Assembly (NCBI GenBank): GCA_003344405.1
Contig: NOWV01000078.1
Span: 62,001 to 126,000, forward strand
Source: Trichoplax sp. H2
Lineage: Eukaryota; Placozoa; Uniplacotomia; Trichoplacea
Direction of reading: 5' to 3'
Length of the DNA stretch: 64,000 nucleotides
In this document: positions 11,028 through 23,672 of the stretch, piece by piece
How positions within the stretch are numbered: position 1 is the stretch's first letter
Layout of the letters: every line of letters begins with the position of its first letter
The notes under the pieces: model-generated
The model's input: only the letters and a program-made list of their open reading frames with translations
Told to the model about the DNA's origin: nothing
Database searches by the model: none
Position numbers and translations under genes: made by a program

Positions 11028-13208
11028 TTATATGGAACATACATCCGCGAATGTGAAATTTTCGATATCTTCTTGGATTTCTTCTTCGCCTTGTTGCTGA
11101 GAAAGCGAAACTTCAGGCCAATTTGATTCTTCATGTATAGTGGTCAATATATTCAAATCGAATAGGTCGTCCACAAATAACTCAGATGCCTGAAAACTTA
11201 ATTCCTCTTCTTCATCTTCAACATTAGTATTATCTTCTTGCAGCATTTTTTCTAGTGTTTGTAACAAATCAATTACTTCTGCTTCATCCTCTGCAATAGC
11301 TGTTGGCATTTCTGTAGAAGAAATGAGATGATCCACATTGGTTGCATGTCTTTTTCTTTTCCTTGGTCTTTGATCATCTGGGATTTCTCTGTAAAGCATA
11401 CTTTCAATCGTGCCGTACATTTGCAAATGATTGACAGTCCTCTCGTTTCGGATGATTGGCTTTGCGTTTGAAAATCTGAAAAATGAATTTTCATTGAGAG
11501 CAGCATGGCCTTTGAGCTTGTAAATCCAGCGCGTAAACTGTTTTATCGGTTGTCCATAATTGATAGTAGCCTTCCAAAAATGTAATGGCGTATAGGCTAA
11601 ATCACTAGGGGCAAAAGCATCATCTTTGTAGAGCAGTATATCTCTATACAGTGCTCGACATGCATGTAAATTAAAACGCCAGCTTTTAGCAATATTAACC
11701 ACTTCTTTAGCAATATAAGTCACATTAAATCTTCTACTCACAGCAAAATCACGATATTTCGGCCAAAAAAATAGGCAGAGAATATAAATTGAATGACTCA
11801 GGTACTGGTTAAAACGTTTCGATAAAATCTGCACAGTGTCCCTTATAGCCTGATTGGACGAAGTCGGTTCCAATTGCTTGTAATGGACATGTAATAAAAT
11901 AATCTGAAGATATATATCAGCAATATTTGCCTTCTGATCTTTCAAAAGTTCAATGACATCTCCAATGGGTTTTAAAATCTCTATTAGTTCCTCATTCTTT
12001 GTGAAATGAAGGCGATATATGGTTGCAATATCTTGATTATCAGTGTCGTTAGAAGATAGGACTGGATACTGTTCAGATGTGCCAGGTTTTGTTGTAATTT
12101 CCATTAAGAAATTTTCGTAACATCTAACAAATAAACAAACTTTAATCATCAAATGCCATCTTGTAATACATAAGGATTGGAAAGGATAGACATTCTGTTG
12201 ATTATTCTCCCATTCTCCTGCATTGTTGAACCAAATGTTGGATGCTTGAATAAAGTTCATCAAGGAATAATTTCCTTTCATTGTTGTCTTGGCAAGTTCT
12301 AATCTGCATACGTCCTGGCAAATAGTATCTATTACACGTAGAGCGCAGACCAATGCAATGACGTTAGCATGATTATCAGCAGCTAATCGTCGAAGTTTTA
12401 ACATAACACTACCAGTATTAGTAAGTAAACATTTAATCTTCCTAAATGTGACATTGCTTTCACTTATAACTGTCGTAATTTCTGCATACATATTTTCGGC
12501 GGTATGGTATGAATGGGATATTTCTCGTACACTGAATATGTCCGACTTATCATAGTCGTAAAGCAGCGAGAGTGTGTAAATTGATGATCCACTGGCATCG
12601 GTCCAACCATCCCATAACATTGTCAGACAATCATTCTCTTTTATCTGAAGATCTCGTTTTCGACATGCTTCAGCGTATAGTATTGATAAATATGCATTGC
12701 CAAGGGTATTACTATTTGCTGGTTTGTAATTCGATTGTATATCTGTAAGGAATTTTTTAAAATAGTAATTATCAACACATGAAATGGGTAACTTTGCTGA
12801 AATGAGAGCTCGAAGTAAATCCAAATTTAATTTTTCCGTGTCCCCTTTTAATTCCTTCAAAGGTGGAAAATTGCTTTTGTGTTTGTACTTTGGTTGTTCA
12901 TTTTGGTATATCACTGGCCTATTTCCTGCGAAAGCTATAGCGGTTGCTGATTGTGCATACTGCCTACAATATTTTTCCCTTTCATGATCAGGAATTTTCT
13001 TACAAAGTCTTATAACATGTCCAACCATGCGTTCAGGTTTTCCATCCATTTCCTTGGCACAATATTTACACTTACATCTGTACCGTAGAGCCTTTTTCGG
13101 TCGTTCTTTTGAACGAAAAAAACATTGCCAAATGAAATGCTTGGCATTGAGATGAGATATCCACACTTCAGAAACTGCTGTAATGTTGTTTGTCTTGCTT
13201 TCTTCCAT
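11028..13208 (-). CDS. hAT-superfamily transposase-like protein, intact frame but impaired catalytic core
   Basis: One unbroken 726-codon frame without introns, unlike every neighbour. An N-terminal zinc-finger-like region has C47-x2-C50 and H64-x4-C69. The RNase-H-like core has the first catalytic Asp in LWDGW (D200), the conserved TRW (R350-W351), and a C-terminal dimerisation segment with PLHFW near 541 and E573 before FRFS. A basic patch near 614-621 could be a nuclear signal, and the last 80 residues are acidic. Family hallmarks are missing: the second catalytic Asp, normally in a TDN-type motif, is Asn264 (LLTNTGS), and the CxxH motif reads CALR (288-291). Full-length transposase size, an unbroken frame and a damaged active site could mean domestication or very recent inactivation. 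No clear terminal inverted repeats or 8-bp target duplication were found. Confidence 0.88.
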   Translation of the reverse strand: MEESKTNNITAVSEVWISHLNAKHFIWQCFFRSKERPKKALRYRCKCKYCAKEMDGKPERMVGHVIRLCKKIPDHEREKYCRQYAQSATAIAFAGNRPVIYQNEQPKYKHKSNFPPLKELKGDTEKLNLDLLRALISAKLPISCVDNYYFKKFLTDIQSNYKPANSNTLGNAYLSILYAEACRKRDLQIKENDCLTMLWDGWTDASGSSIYTLSLLYDYDKSDIFSVREISHSYHTAENMYAEITTVISESNVTFRKIKCLLTNTGSVMLKLRRLAADNHANVIALVCALRVIDTICQDVCRLELAKTTMKGNYSLMNFIQASNIWFNNAGEWENNQQNVYPFQSLCITRWHLMIKVCLFVRCYENFLMEITTKPGTSEQYPVLSSNDTDNQDIATIYRLHFTKNEELIEILKPIGDVIELLKDQKANIADIYLQIILLHVHYKQLEPTSSNQAIRDTVQILSKRFNQYLSHSIYILCLFFWPKYRDFAVSRRFNVTYIAKEVVNIAKSWRFNLHACRALYRDILLYKDDAFAPSDLAYTPLHFWKATINYGQPIKQFTRWIYKLKGHAALNENSFFRFSNAKPIIRNERTVNHLQMYGTIESMLYREIPDDQRPRKRKRHATNVDHLISSTEMPTAIAEDEAEVIDLLQTLEKMLQEDNTNVEDEEEELSFQASELFVDDLFDLNILTTIHEESNWPEVSLSQQQGEEEIQEDIENFTFADVCSI

Positions 13209-15880
13209 TACTTTGTTGAAACAATGAAATCGCGGACAGATTAGATGTAAGAGATTCTCGACCCTAATAGTGCTAGCAGTTTTCCGCTAGGGCAAACCAG
13301 TAATAAAGTCCAGACTGTTTTACTTGCCAAATTAACTCACTAGAATGTAGAATCAGTAGCAACCTGCTACAATTACGAGTAGGGAGATTCTTGCCCTAGG
13401 ATTAGTCAAAAATTATCAAGCATGGTAGTTTTAATTTATTAATTAAGCGATAGTGCTCGGCTTATCCAATTGCTTTCCAACCTTGACATATTATTAGTAG
13501 TAATTAATTATTATACGACTCCACTGTACTTCGTAATTAGATATGAAGTGCACTACCGCTTGTAACGAGCTTACAGTTCTGCAAGTGATAGTTTAAATAT
13601 TTTTGCAAGCTCAAATGAACTTCTACCGATCTCAAAGCTGATATCAGAAGCATTCTTAGTAGTATTTACAATTCTGTAGTTTCATGGAGTATTGGCTCAA
13701 GATGGCCCAGAAAAGAATTTAACCGGCCCTTCTGTATTGGATACTGCTTCCATCTGGGATACATTTTAACGAAATTAAATTCAAAAATATTGTTACACGA
13801 TACGGTTCAAAAATCTCGAAGGTCTTCTAAGTAGTATTCATGAATGCTTACAAATTAGGATAATATGGTTTCGCGTACACTTTGCAGTACTAAATTATAT
13901 GGCATATGAACTTTTCGACGGCTTATTGCCTATAACGGCAATTGTCACCAATGATAGATTATCTCAGATTCAAACTATTGCTTAACAGTAATATTTAATT
14001 ATATCATCGGTTCGACACCGATATCAAGAACAAATACTTGAGCACTGACGAGATGGACAGTTACTTCAAATTGAAAAATTGTATGTTTTCTATACCCTCT
14101 TAGCTAGCTATTATGTTCAACATTTTTACCTCCAAGAGTGTTCCATAGGTTATGGTACTGCAGCATAATTCATTTTTAATTTTCAATTTTGAAGGGATAT
14201 CAATTTATTTCATAATAGAGTAGAGTATACTAAGCATATACCGTATTTGCTAGAACTTACGAGATTACCGTACAGAACTGCTGATGTTGTATCACACCAT
14301 ACGCGTATATTGTAGGTAAGCAAATGTCGTCTTATCCCTGACGATATTGACAATTTATAGTCATATTTCGGCGTACTTTTCCTTTTCACCTTTTGCTAAG
14401 ATGGTCAATGGTATCCGAAAAGCTACGGTGCTCAGGTGCAGTACTATTCACTGTATAATAATTTTATTGCTAGTATTCAGTTTGCTCTATAACATTGTAC
14501 TCCAAATTGAGAAAATTTCCATGTTTCCTTTGCTTTGTCCCAATTCTCTACAGATTGTATAGTAAATGTAGGTGAGGATACGTCTCTAGGAAACGTTGCC
14601 CCTACGAATTTATCCCGTTGTACAGCGTTAGACTACGGTAGTTAGAAGGACGAATATTTAAAAGTTAAAATCAACGTTCCAAGAGTTACTGAAGGCTTAC
14701 GATTGAATATCCTCTCTCTGTGCAAACTACCTAACCACAACATCCTCATCGATACAGTACTATCAAGAGAAAAGAATTGAATTTGCTGCATGTCCTCATG
14801 TTGCATGCATTCCGTTCATACCAGACCAGCGTTTTACTCATTTTAGTGATGGCAATAAGTTTTCGTTTAGTCGTACTGTACTGTGTATAGTGGAAGAACA
14901 GTAGTGATTTAGGTGCTTACGGTACAATCGCTTTTCTGCAGAATCATTTTACCTCATTAAGATCACATGCTAGTGATGCTACAAATGTTCACGTGCATTA
15001 GGATATGGTATTAAAGTTATGTTCGTACTAGAGCTGTTTTGTTGTCACAGTTCTGATGTCTCGTTAACGTGTGCATGATATCGCGCTTGGCTCGGGCTTC
15101 CAAATAAAGTAGACTAAAGAAAAGGAAAGCTCCAAATCTGAGATTCTTGATCTCGTTACACATACAATATTGCGAAAAATAGCCTTCTCGATTAACTGTA
15201 CAGTATACTCTCATCAATATTGTCTGCAATACCAGTGCCATTTTTCTAAACCTAACTGTAAGGTGCTTGTATATTGTCTCCGATTGGCTTAATTAATTAA
15301 TTAATCTAGTTACTGTAGATAAAGGTGTAGATAAGCCGTAAAGAGTATTGTACGATAGACCTGATGTACTGTACAGTACGATATCTAGGATTGCCCACGT
15401 TCTGTGGCGCGTACACTACAAGGTAACAAGAAGTAGTTTACAGGACAGGCGATGTTGCGACAGTATGTATAAGCAAATTATCAGTTGGATTTGTGTTCTC
15501 TCCCGGATCTTGTAAGCATGTGGACTATAAATTTACCGAATATGATTGGATACATGTTATGATCTTTGTTCAATTAAGTTTGGCGATTTATGTGTCCACT
15601 CCATTGTGCTGTATAAAGCAGTCAATCGCTTTACAGGACTGTGTGGACGGTAGAGTAGAGATGATTCAGCCATTAATTCATCCAGAGAACCAGTGCAGTC
15701 ACAGCTTGCATAGGCAGGCTTGCTAAACAGCGCATGGGATGAGAAATTTCATACCCTGGTGCACCTACATCCGGGTATGAGAATGGAATTGAATTTTGCA
15801 GTTCTGAATACCTACAGTAAGTCTCAGTGGACAGCGAAAACACCGTCTAGCACGCGGGTTGAACCGGTTTAAATTAGCGT
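13209..15880. other. Intergenic, no gene supported
   Basis: AT-rich DNA between the hAT-like frame and the GC-richer NUP153 upstream region. Only short open frames without family resemblance are present. A short TAAT run sits near 15288. The hAT element's other end should lie here but was not recognised. Confidence 0.5.
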
Positions 15881-15935
15881 CGGCCGTGGGTGGCACGATA
15901 CGTATCGGCCGTGGGTGGCACGATACGTATCGGCC
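15881..15935 (+). repeat. 25-bp direct repeat, 2.2 copies, GC-rich
   Basis: Units at 15881-15905 and 15906-15930 are identical (cggccgtgggtggcacgata plus cgtat), followed by a partial cggcc. The local base composition is clearly richer in G and C than the window. The array lies about 0.7 kb upstream of the NUP153 start and could hold protein-binding sites. Confidence 0.9.
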
Positions 15936-16589
15936 ATTGCAGTTCACAGTTAGAAGTGTACTGTACCGTTTTTGCAGTACTGTACACTCAGTGTGTTCAG
16001 TACACAAAGTACAGTACTATCTTCTCTGAAAATAGACGGTGCGTTGTCGAGTATTCCAATCTCAAGCCAAAATGACTAGCCACTACAGTACTATAGACTG
16101 TAGTGACCGGCTGGTAGTGGTCGTACTGTACTGGGATTGGATTGAAAAGCCTTCCAGTGGTTCACACATGCGTATTAAGCTCGCTAATCGATACGACCAA
16201 TCAAAATTGCCGCAGCAATTCTCCATTCGACGTCGGCAAAGTAACCCGCTAGACCCGCTAAAATCTTCTCTCAATCGACGACTGCATGCGACATCATTCC
16301 AAGGGCTGCCCGATTCAAAAGGGTAATTGCAATTTGCATCGATTGTCGAAAATGGAATAACTTGCAACCATTGAATTGGCAATTTGATCAAGTTATTGCT
16401 AGTGAGGAAATTCAATTAATTCTTGGCGGTTGTTTTTTTTTCTTCTCTTGATTAGATACGCATCCATTGTACTGGTGTAGACGTGATCCAGTTGGCAAGC
16501 AACTGACTGACAAGATTATACCTAATAAAAGTGTTCCATGCTGTAGTGGTGCTTTGGTCAATTTGACTTACGCCGCGTGATCATTTACC
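15936..16589. other. Upstream region of NUP153, no exon supported
   Basis: Open frames of 95-110 codons exist on both strands between 16039 and 16415, but none resembles a known family and they overlap each other. The stretch is probably promoter and 5' leader of NUP153. Confidence 0.45.
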
Positions 16590-19500
16590 ATGTCCAAACG
16601 TGGACGATCCAATGATAGGAGTAAGGTAAGATGGACAAAGTGCAGCCATCACCATTGCAAGAGGATAACAGTCCCTTTTTCCTATAGCTTTTTATTCTTC
16701 CGTTGTGCTTATCAATCATACCAATTGGATTGATAGCCAATCTTTCTACACTCTATGTTCACCTTTTATATCACCAAGACCAGCGATCAGCCTCTTTTGA
16801 CGTAGAATCGACTGTAATGTTGAGAATGATTTTGGCGTACTGTAGTCGTCTTCTCAGCAGTAGAAACTCCCTAGTTGGACCATCATGTCTACACTACCGA
16901 TGATAAGCGCTAGCCAAAAAACCACTGCATTACAAGGAGACAATTTCCACCCCACATGCTAACTTCAACATCGTACGTGTTGTTACTTTCTACGGTATTC
17001 ATGACAGTAGAAAATCAAAACGCGACATCATCTTACCAAATCATCAATATTTTGAATCCATTGATCATAGTCATACGGTGATCAATTCTGATCACTACCA
17101 ATTTTATACCCTTCAACGCTATAGTTACATTGTCGTAGCTTGTATACTTTAGATCAATCAGATAGGGAATGGACTTCATCATACCAACGATAGTCGTGAA
17201 GAAATTCCCGATTAATTGATTTTTATTGTACTTAACAACTTAAATGATGGCCAATGGATAGACAACTCCATTCAATGAATTACATAACGATGATGAAGCA
17301 CAACTTGTCTGTGTTGTACATTACACATGGATTACCGTTGACTAGTGCTTAATATTGAAATAGGAATGACTGTAGTTATTCCTACACAAAGTATCATGAT
17401 AGTATGGAATAGTGAGATCAATTTTGCAAGCAATCCTACTACGTGTCTACAGTATACAGCCATTTCATTGACCCATATTCCTGATACGCTCGTAGGGTGA
17501 AAGCACATTCAATTTGTATGAATGCTATTGCTACTACACTATTCTGATGACATCTTGCAGGTTATAAACTTGTAAGATTTTCGATATTCATCACCCATGT
17601 TATCTACTGTAAGTTATTGGAGAAGTAAAGCTTTTTTTAGAATGGCGTGATAAATTCGTACATCAAAACGTGATAACAATATCGTCTCTTCTACAATCTC
17701 TCAATTATACTTCTTGCGGTAGTTTCTTTGAACTTCCTCTCCTCTTCACAACAATAACGAGTAGATGTTAAAATCGCTACTACTTTTCGCATACTTGCCA
17801 ACATTTAATTGATAAACCTCTATGACGTAGAACGCCAGCCATGGATGCACCCTACTTGAAATCGCGTAATATCGACCAGTGGTACTCTAAACAGAATATC
17901 ACTATCTCTGTCGTTTTTAATTGTATTATCTAAACATGATATTAGATACAATTCCTTCGACAATAGTCTCTACACCATTGGCAATGTCTCAATACGATAT
18001 ATTAATTACTTGATTGCATGTGGAATAACTTGAAATTCTTTCGTTATTCTTTCATTTTGATAACTTAGACGCTCCTTGAAAAAGTTTTGGATTACATGCC
18101 AAGTTGGCTTCGATGGGGTTCAACAGAAAGTGATCAACCTGATGATGGTGCCAACTCACAAGATCTACCACGTAAGTTCTTTGATACACTTACAATTACA
18201 ACAATTAAACGATATCATTGCTCGATCAACAGGGTAAAGTTTTATCAAAAGTTTATGTGGCATACCACCTAATGTTAACTAAAGCATCAGTTAGCCCGTA
18301 ATGTGATCAATTATAGTATTCAATGTTTTACACAAGATTATAAATCTAATCTTCCGGCATATGTTTTGTTATCTTCAATATTATATACAATATTACAGCC
18401 GACTTATTGAGTGACGATATACCATCCCCACCAGCGAAACGTAGAGCATTATCGAAAACGGTGCCCAATATTACTTCCTATCATTCCAAGGTAACGATTG
18501 TCATGTTAATTCTTCAAATATGGTCCAAGTATTTCGATAGAGGAGGCTTGATCACCCGCAACAAAATATTGAACTCGGTTGATGTTCTTATGCAGTACAA
18601 TGAGACAACTATCCCTTTTTTGGATATTATTTTTAACTAAATCCAAAAATATGTTTGTGATTTAAAATTGATTTAGATTCCAGATATCCAACCGTCAACT
18701 TCTAGTCATATTGAAGACCATAACCAGGATCATAACCCTCTAACCAGAAGTATGATAAGAAGCTGACCATTTGAAACAATCTCAATAACCTATTTTAACA
18801 GTTCCTTTTAATTTGCTACTTTCTATCAGCCGTTAACTTATTTTATTGACAAATTTTACTTACTTACTGTCAATAATGTAGGTGAGCATTTCAATGTAGA
18901 TACCATTTCGCAAAGACCAAATGAAGCGGTTTTAAACTTTACAGAGAAGGGCGATTCTTATGATAGGTTACGTACTACAGATACCAATGAAATTAACTCA
19001 CGTAGTCCATCATTCTCCATAAACTCATTTAAATCATCGAAGCTGCATAATGCCCGTATATCGAACGATAGCACTATACCTGTATGGAGAACTAAAGATC
19101 GTTTGTTAAGATCATCGTTTTACGACGGCAATACTAGATATGGCGGTATTGCCTCAAATGACAACATTAAGGTCATTAAAAGAGAGAGTAATGATAACCT
19201 GTCTGAATTACGTACGCCTAAAAGGTAACAAAAAAATACATTTATACTTCTAGTAATGTTCAATTTCAGACCGCGAAATCTTATGGTGTGATTCATTAAC
19301 ATTGTCCTTTTTACTTAGGTTCAAAACAGTATCAGTAAGTGTAAGGGACCGTGTTCAGGTTCATGAGGCTTCATCACCTGTAATAAGCGAAGCTGCAAAA
19401 CAAATATTGTCCACTTTGGATGGCATATCTGATACGGCGAAGGAAATGAATAAACCATCATATCTAATGAATTCCCCGTTAGCATTCCAGATTGATAAGT

Positions 19501-22500
19501 CAAGATCACTACTATCAAGAGAGAGAATGTCATCTTCTGCTGCAAGAAAGAGTAATCGAGTTGTTCTACCAGTAACGTCTCCACCTCCTACGAAACCAAT
19601 GATTATTAGTCAAGATACTCCTACTAAAACTGAACGTTTCTCTGATAAATCTTCTGCTTTAACTACTCGATTAGCTAATTACAACAGTAGTGGCGATAGT
19701 GCTGAGCTAGCGGAAAAGGTGTGGCGTGATCATCATCGCAAGCAGGATGAAGTTGATAGTGTTGATGCCAGTACACCCTTATCAAGTTCAAATATGAGAA
19801 ATCGTGATGATGCATCAAACTCGGAAAGCTATCAAAAATCAAGTTCAAGAAAAATGAAGTCATCACGACTCAGTACGCGAGTTCCTAGGAAAAGTACAAA
19901 TACTGACCGTAATGAAGCAGAAATTGAAACCCCCGAATATGAATTACCTAAAGTAGCATTACCAATTGGTAACAGCAGTTTTCCTCAGTTTAATTTTAGC
20001 TCTGCAGTAAAAGATGAGAAGCCAATGTCGGTCACGAACAAGAAGGTAAATAGTATACTGTAGACAACTATATATTAAAAACACCTATTAATAACAAAAC
20101 CATTGAACACCATTAGAATAATGCCAATGTACTGAACGAAAAGGAAAGTGAACATTTTGCTTTCAAGAATCCAAAGCCGTTATCGGCTCTTCCTAAATCT
20201 AGTGCATCGTATAAGGACGAAGTAAATGATTATGTAACATAATTCCTTTTTTTTGTAACAACAGTTAGAAGGAATTAACGATCCAATTATCATTGTTAGA
20301 CGTAATTCATTTTACCTTTACAATTAAATAGGATGAAGAATATCATTTTAGTTCGTTGAGCTCTAAAATTGTGTCAAGGTTAGTTTTTGCTTCAATTACC
20401 GTATTTGTATAAAGAATGTTTGATCTGAAAAAATTACTTCAAAATGCAGCAATGAAAAGAATCAAGGAGGAAAGATGGAGAATAAGATTGATCAGTTTAG
20501 CTTTGGGAATTCTACCGAATCTAAAGCTAAGATGGGATTAACTGATAAAGATTCACATAACATTAAAGTAGATTTCAATAAATCGCCATTATTGGTTTCC
20601 GTTCCTGAATCTAAAAATCCTAGCAAATCCGATAGCAAAGTACCTAATCTTTGGAGTAAATCAAATGATCAAGATACTTCGGAATGCCAGACTAGTTTGA
20701 TTCGTAACAATCAATCTGAAAGCAAATGTATTGCTTATCAGGATAGTAAAGTTGTACCAACGAAAACTGCAGATGAGAAAAAACCACTAAATTTATTCAC
20801 TGTTCCCGATAAAAAAAATATCGCTTGTGAAACAAAGAAACCGGCTACAGATAGCCAACCTAGTGATACTAAGACCCCAAGTTTATGGAATAAGATATCG
20901 GTACCTAAAAATACCTGGGAATGTCAAGTGTGTTTTGTACGAAATGGAGAATCAGATAATGAGTGTATTGCATGTAATGCTAGTAAACCTGGATCGAGTA
21001 AAAATGAGTATAGTCAAGGTAAACTTTTCTCGACGTACTAGCTATGATTTCTACTGTCAATAACACATTGTTACTCAATTAACTTAACTTAATATATTAA
21101 TTAACGTTTTTATTGATAGATAAAAGCAATGAAAAATTGAAGTCTACTCTTCCTCCTGAAATTAAATTTGGTAGCACTACTGATCAAATAGACGCCGGCG
21201 GATTTACTTTTGATAGTAAAACGACTCAAGAATCATCAAATAATCAATTTAAACTAATATCGACGTCGGTCGCTTCTGAGAGTACTTCATCAGGATTAGA
21301 AGGCGGATTCAAGTTTACACCTGCAAATAAGAATTCCATTAGCACTAATAAAGCGGGTAACCCTGCTATATTTGGGCAGGGAGGTGAAAATGAAGGTTCA
21401 TCTGGTTTCAAATTTAATTTCTCAACTGGCAGTAAAAAATCAGACAATGATAGTGGAAATATTAGTATAGCGGAAACAAAGACTGATATCGGCACTAAGG
21501 CTCCGATATTTACTTTTGGCAGCCAACCTACAAACAAAACTGATGATTTAAACCAACCAAGTTCAGGTAATTTTAATTTTAGGTTTGGTGGTAATGACAC
21601 AAAGCCAACTGAAGATCAAAAAACAGGTGAGCCATTCTTGCATGCATGGTATTGTTTGATAAGATACATGCTTCTAATATTATTATTTCATTTAGTCGAT
21701 ATTGCTGCTAAATCAGAAAGCAAAGCGGAAAAACCACATGTATGATTTTTGAAAATGCTTTAATACTTGGATTAAGATAATTACTGTATCAATGTTAGAT
21801 TTTATCTTTTGTTAATGTATTGATCTAATTATTTACATGTATAGGCTTACAGATCAACAATGGGTAAGCCTCCTATCCCTCAATATCCAATTAAAGCATC
21901 TGGAGATAAGGCTCAGGCACGTATAGAATGTGATATGGTTACCGTAACTGCAGTTTTTCTATTTGCCTCGATTGAGTTGTAATTGTTTACTGATATTAGC
22001 TATTGCAATGTTTATATAGTCAAAAGTTACCAGCGATGCACCAGCAACAGCAGAGTCAGCTACTCCAGATGTTGCAGTTACTACTTCAAGCGTTATTACA
22101 AGTAACAAAGATATTGAAAAATCTCAACCTTTTGGTAATACAATTAGTGGTAAAGCATCTACAATCAAATTTCCTGAAACAGCCGTTCAAGTTAGTAGTT
22201 ATCGGACATGGTGAAATATTTTAATCTTTCTTATCGTACTTATTTACAGCTAATTATTACTGTTACAATATGAAAATCGTCTACAGGCTAATAGTATTAA
22301 TATTATTGTATACAATAAATTTTTTGTACAGCCAACAATTGGCAGTGGCGGCTTTATAGGGAGCGATGCAGCGGCTAAAAAACCGGATGCGGTGACATTC
22401 TCCTTTGGAAATACTACTGCCTCTGCTGCAAAGAATGATAGTAGTATGCCTAACATAGCTCTTAATGTCACTAAATCTGAAAATGCCCCGTCTCCGAAAA

Positions 22501-23672
22501 TAGCATCGAATCCTACAGCCATGTTTACTTTTGGTAAATCAGCAGATGCTACTACAACGGCTTCTGGTGAAGATTTTAAATTTGGTCAGTTTACATCAAC
22601 AGCACCAAACACCCAAAACACAACAACCATTGCGGGTACCTTTGGTCAAAAAGATACTTTGTCATCTTCCAATCTATTTTCATTCAATCAGACTTCTTCG
22701 ACAACGACAGCAACCACGTCTGAACCAAAATTTGCATTTGGTAGCTCAGCAGTAAATAAACCAATTACAACTAGTACTATATCTACTAGTAACTTCACTT
22801 TTGGACAGACACAAGCTCAAAGCAGCTCTCCTTTTACTCAGACTTTGCCCAAAACAAATACTGGTTTTAATTTTGGCCAGGCAAGTAATGCTACATCTTC
22901 TGCTGCTCCTAATAGTAATATTGGTAACAATAAAGTTGCATTCGAGCAGCAACAACCTTCCAATAGTATCTTCACTTTCGGCCAACAGAATAATAATTCC
23001 AACAATAGCACAGGTTCGGTTGGACCTTTCGGCTCAACATCAAATACTACCGCATCCGCTGACGTAAATAATGCCTTTAATCAAACAACCAAAGATAGTA
23101 CAACAGTTAGTGGATTTGGACAAAATACTTCAGGAAATAAATCCGTTCCTGATGGATTCAGTTTTGGTCCTCCGACAACAACGTCATCGTCTTTTACTGG
23201 ATTTTCCTTTACAGGTAATACTCCACAAACAAATTTGCCCAACTCAACTTCTGCTTTTGGTAATACTTCATCTAGTGCAATTGGGCAGCAGCAGCCACAA
23301 GGGTTCTCATTTGGAAATAATAGCAACAATAACAATAATAATAATAATAGCTCTAATAATAACACATGGCCTAATGCCTCGAGTGGTTCGCAAAATACGC
23401 CAGCCTTCCAATTTGGAGCTAACGGATCATCTAATCCAGGAGGATTTGCATTCGGTTCTAATCCAAGCGCGACACCACAAGTTCAACAAAGTGGTTTCAA
23501 TTTTGGCGCTGCTGGTAATACTAGTGTAAATCCTAGCGGGTTTAACTTTGGTGGTAGTCAAAATGCCCCTACGTTTACTTTTGGTGCTAGTTCAAATGAC
23601 AGTAATCAAGGTGCGGGAGCTACAGCGACAAGGAAAATTCGGCGCCCTATTCGACGAAAGCAACGCACATAA
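16590..23672 (+). CDS. NUP153: Nucleoporin Nup153 (RanBP2-type zinc finger, FG repeats), 14 exons
   Basis: NUP153 sits on the nuclear basket side of the pore and binds transport receptors through FG repeats and Ran through zinc fingers. Exons: 16590-16625, 18069-18171, 18399-18490, 18677-18749, 18882-19224, 19319-20045, 20117-20221, 20332-20378, 20450-21018, 21120-21626, 21695-21738, 21845-21943, 22020-22190, 22332-23672. Phases agree and give about 1418 aa (human 1475). Family marks in order are PSWLRWG near residue 23 (human VPGWLQRYF), SSFYDGNTRYGG (human SPFYPGKTTYGG), EAAKQILSTLD, LPIGNSSFPQFNFSS, one intact zinc finger WECQVC..N..CIAC (about 665-687), roughly two dozen FG motifs mainly after residue 700, and a basic end RKIRRPIRRKQRT like human RKIKTAVRRRK. 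An Asn/Ser run lies near 23320-23364. Exon 1 is less sure because intron 1 is 1443 bases; the exon 12 donor (21944) was chosen on phase. Confidence 0.92.

Noticed and set aside
13999-14030. tRNA-like T-arm (atcggttcgacaccgat) near 14010
   Set aside because: The stem and TTCGA loop look right, but no acceptor, D or anticodon arm could be paired upstream.
16039-16415. Overlapping frames of 95 and 110 codons on opposite strands
   Set aside because: Neither resembles a known protein; they overlap in a locally GC-richer patch where stops are rarer.
21660-21694. Read-through of NUP153 exon 10 into exon 11
   Set aside because: The stretch is open, but it interrupts the FG region with a hydrophobic segment; donor gtgagc and acceptor tttag remove it cleanly in phase.
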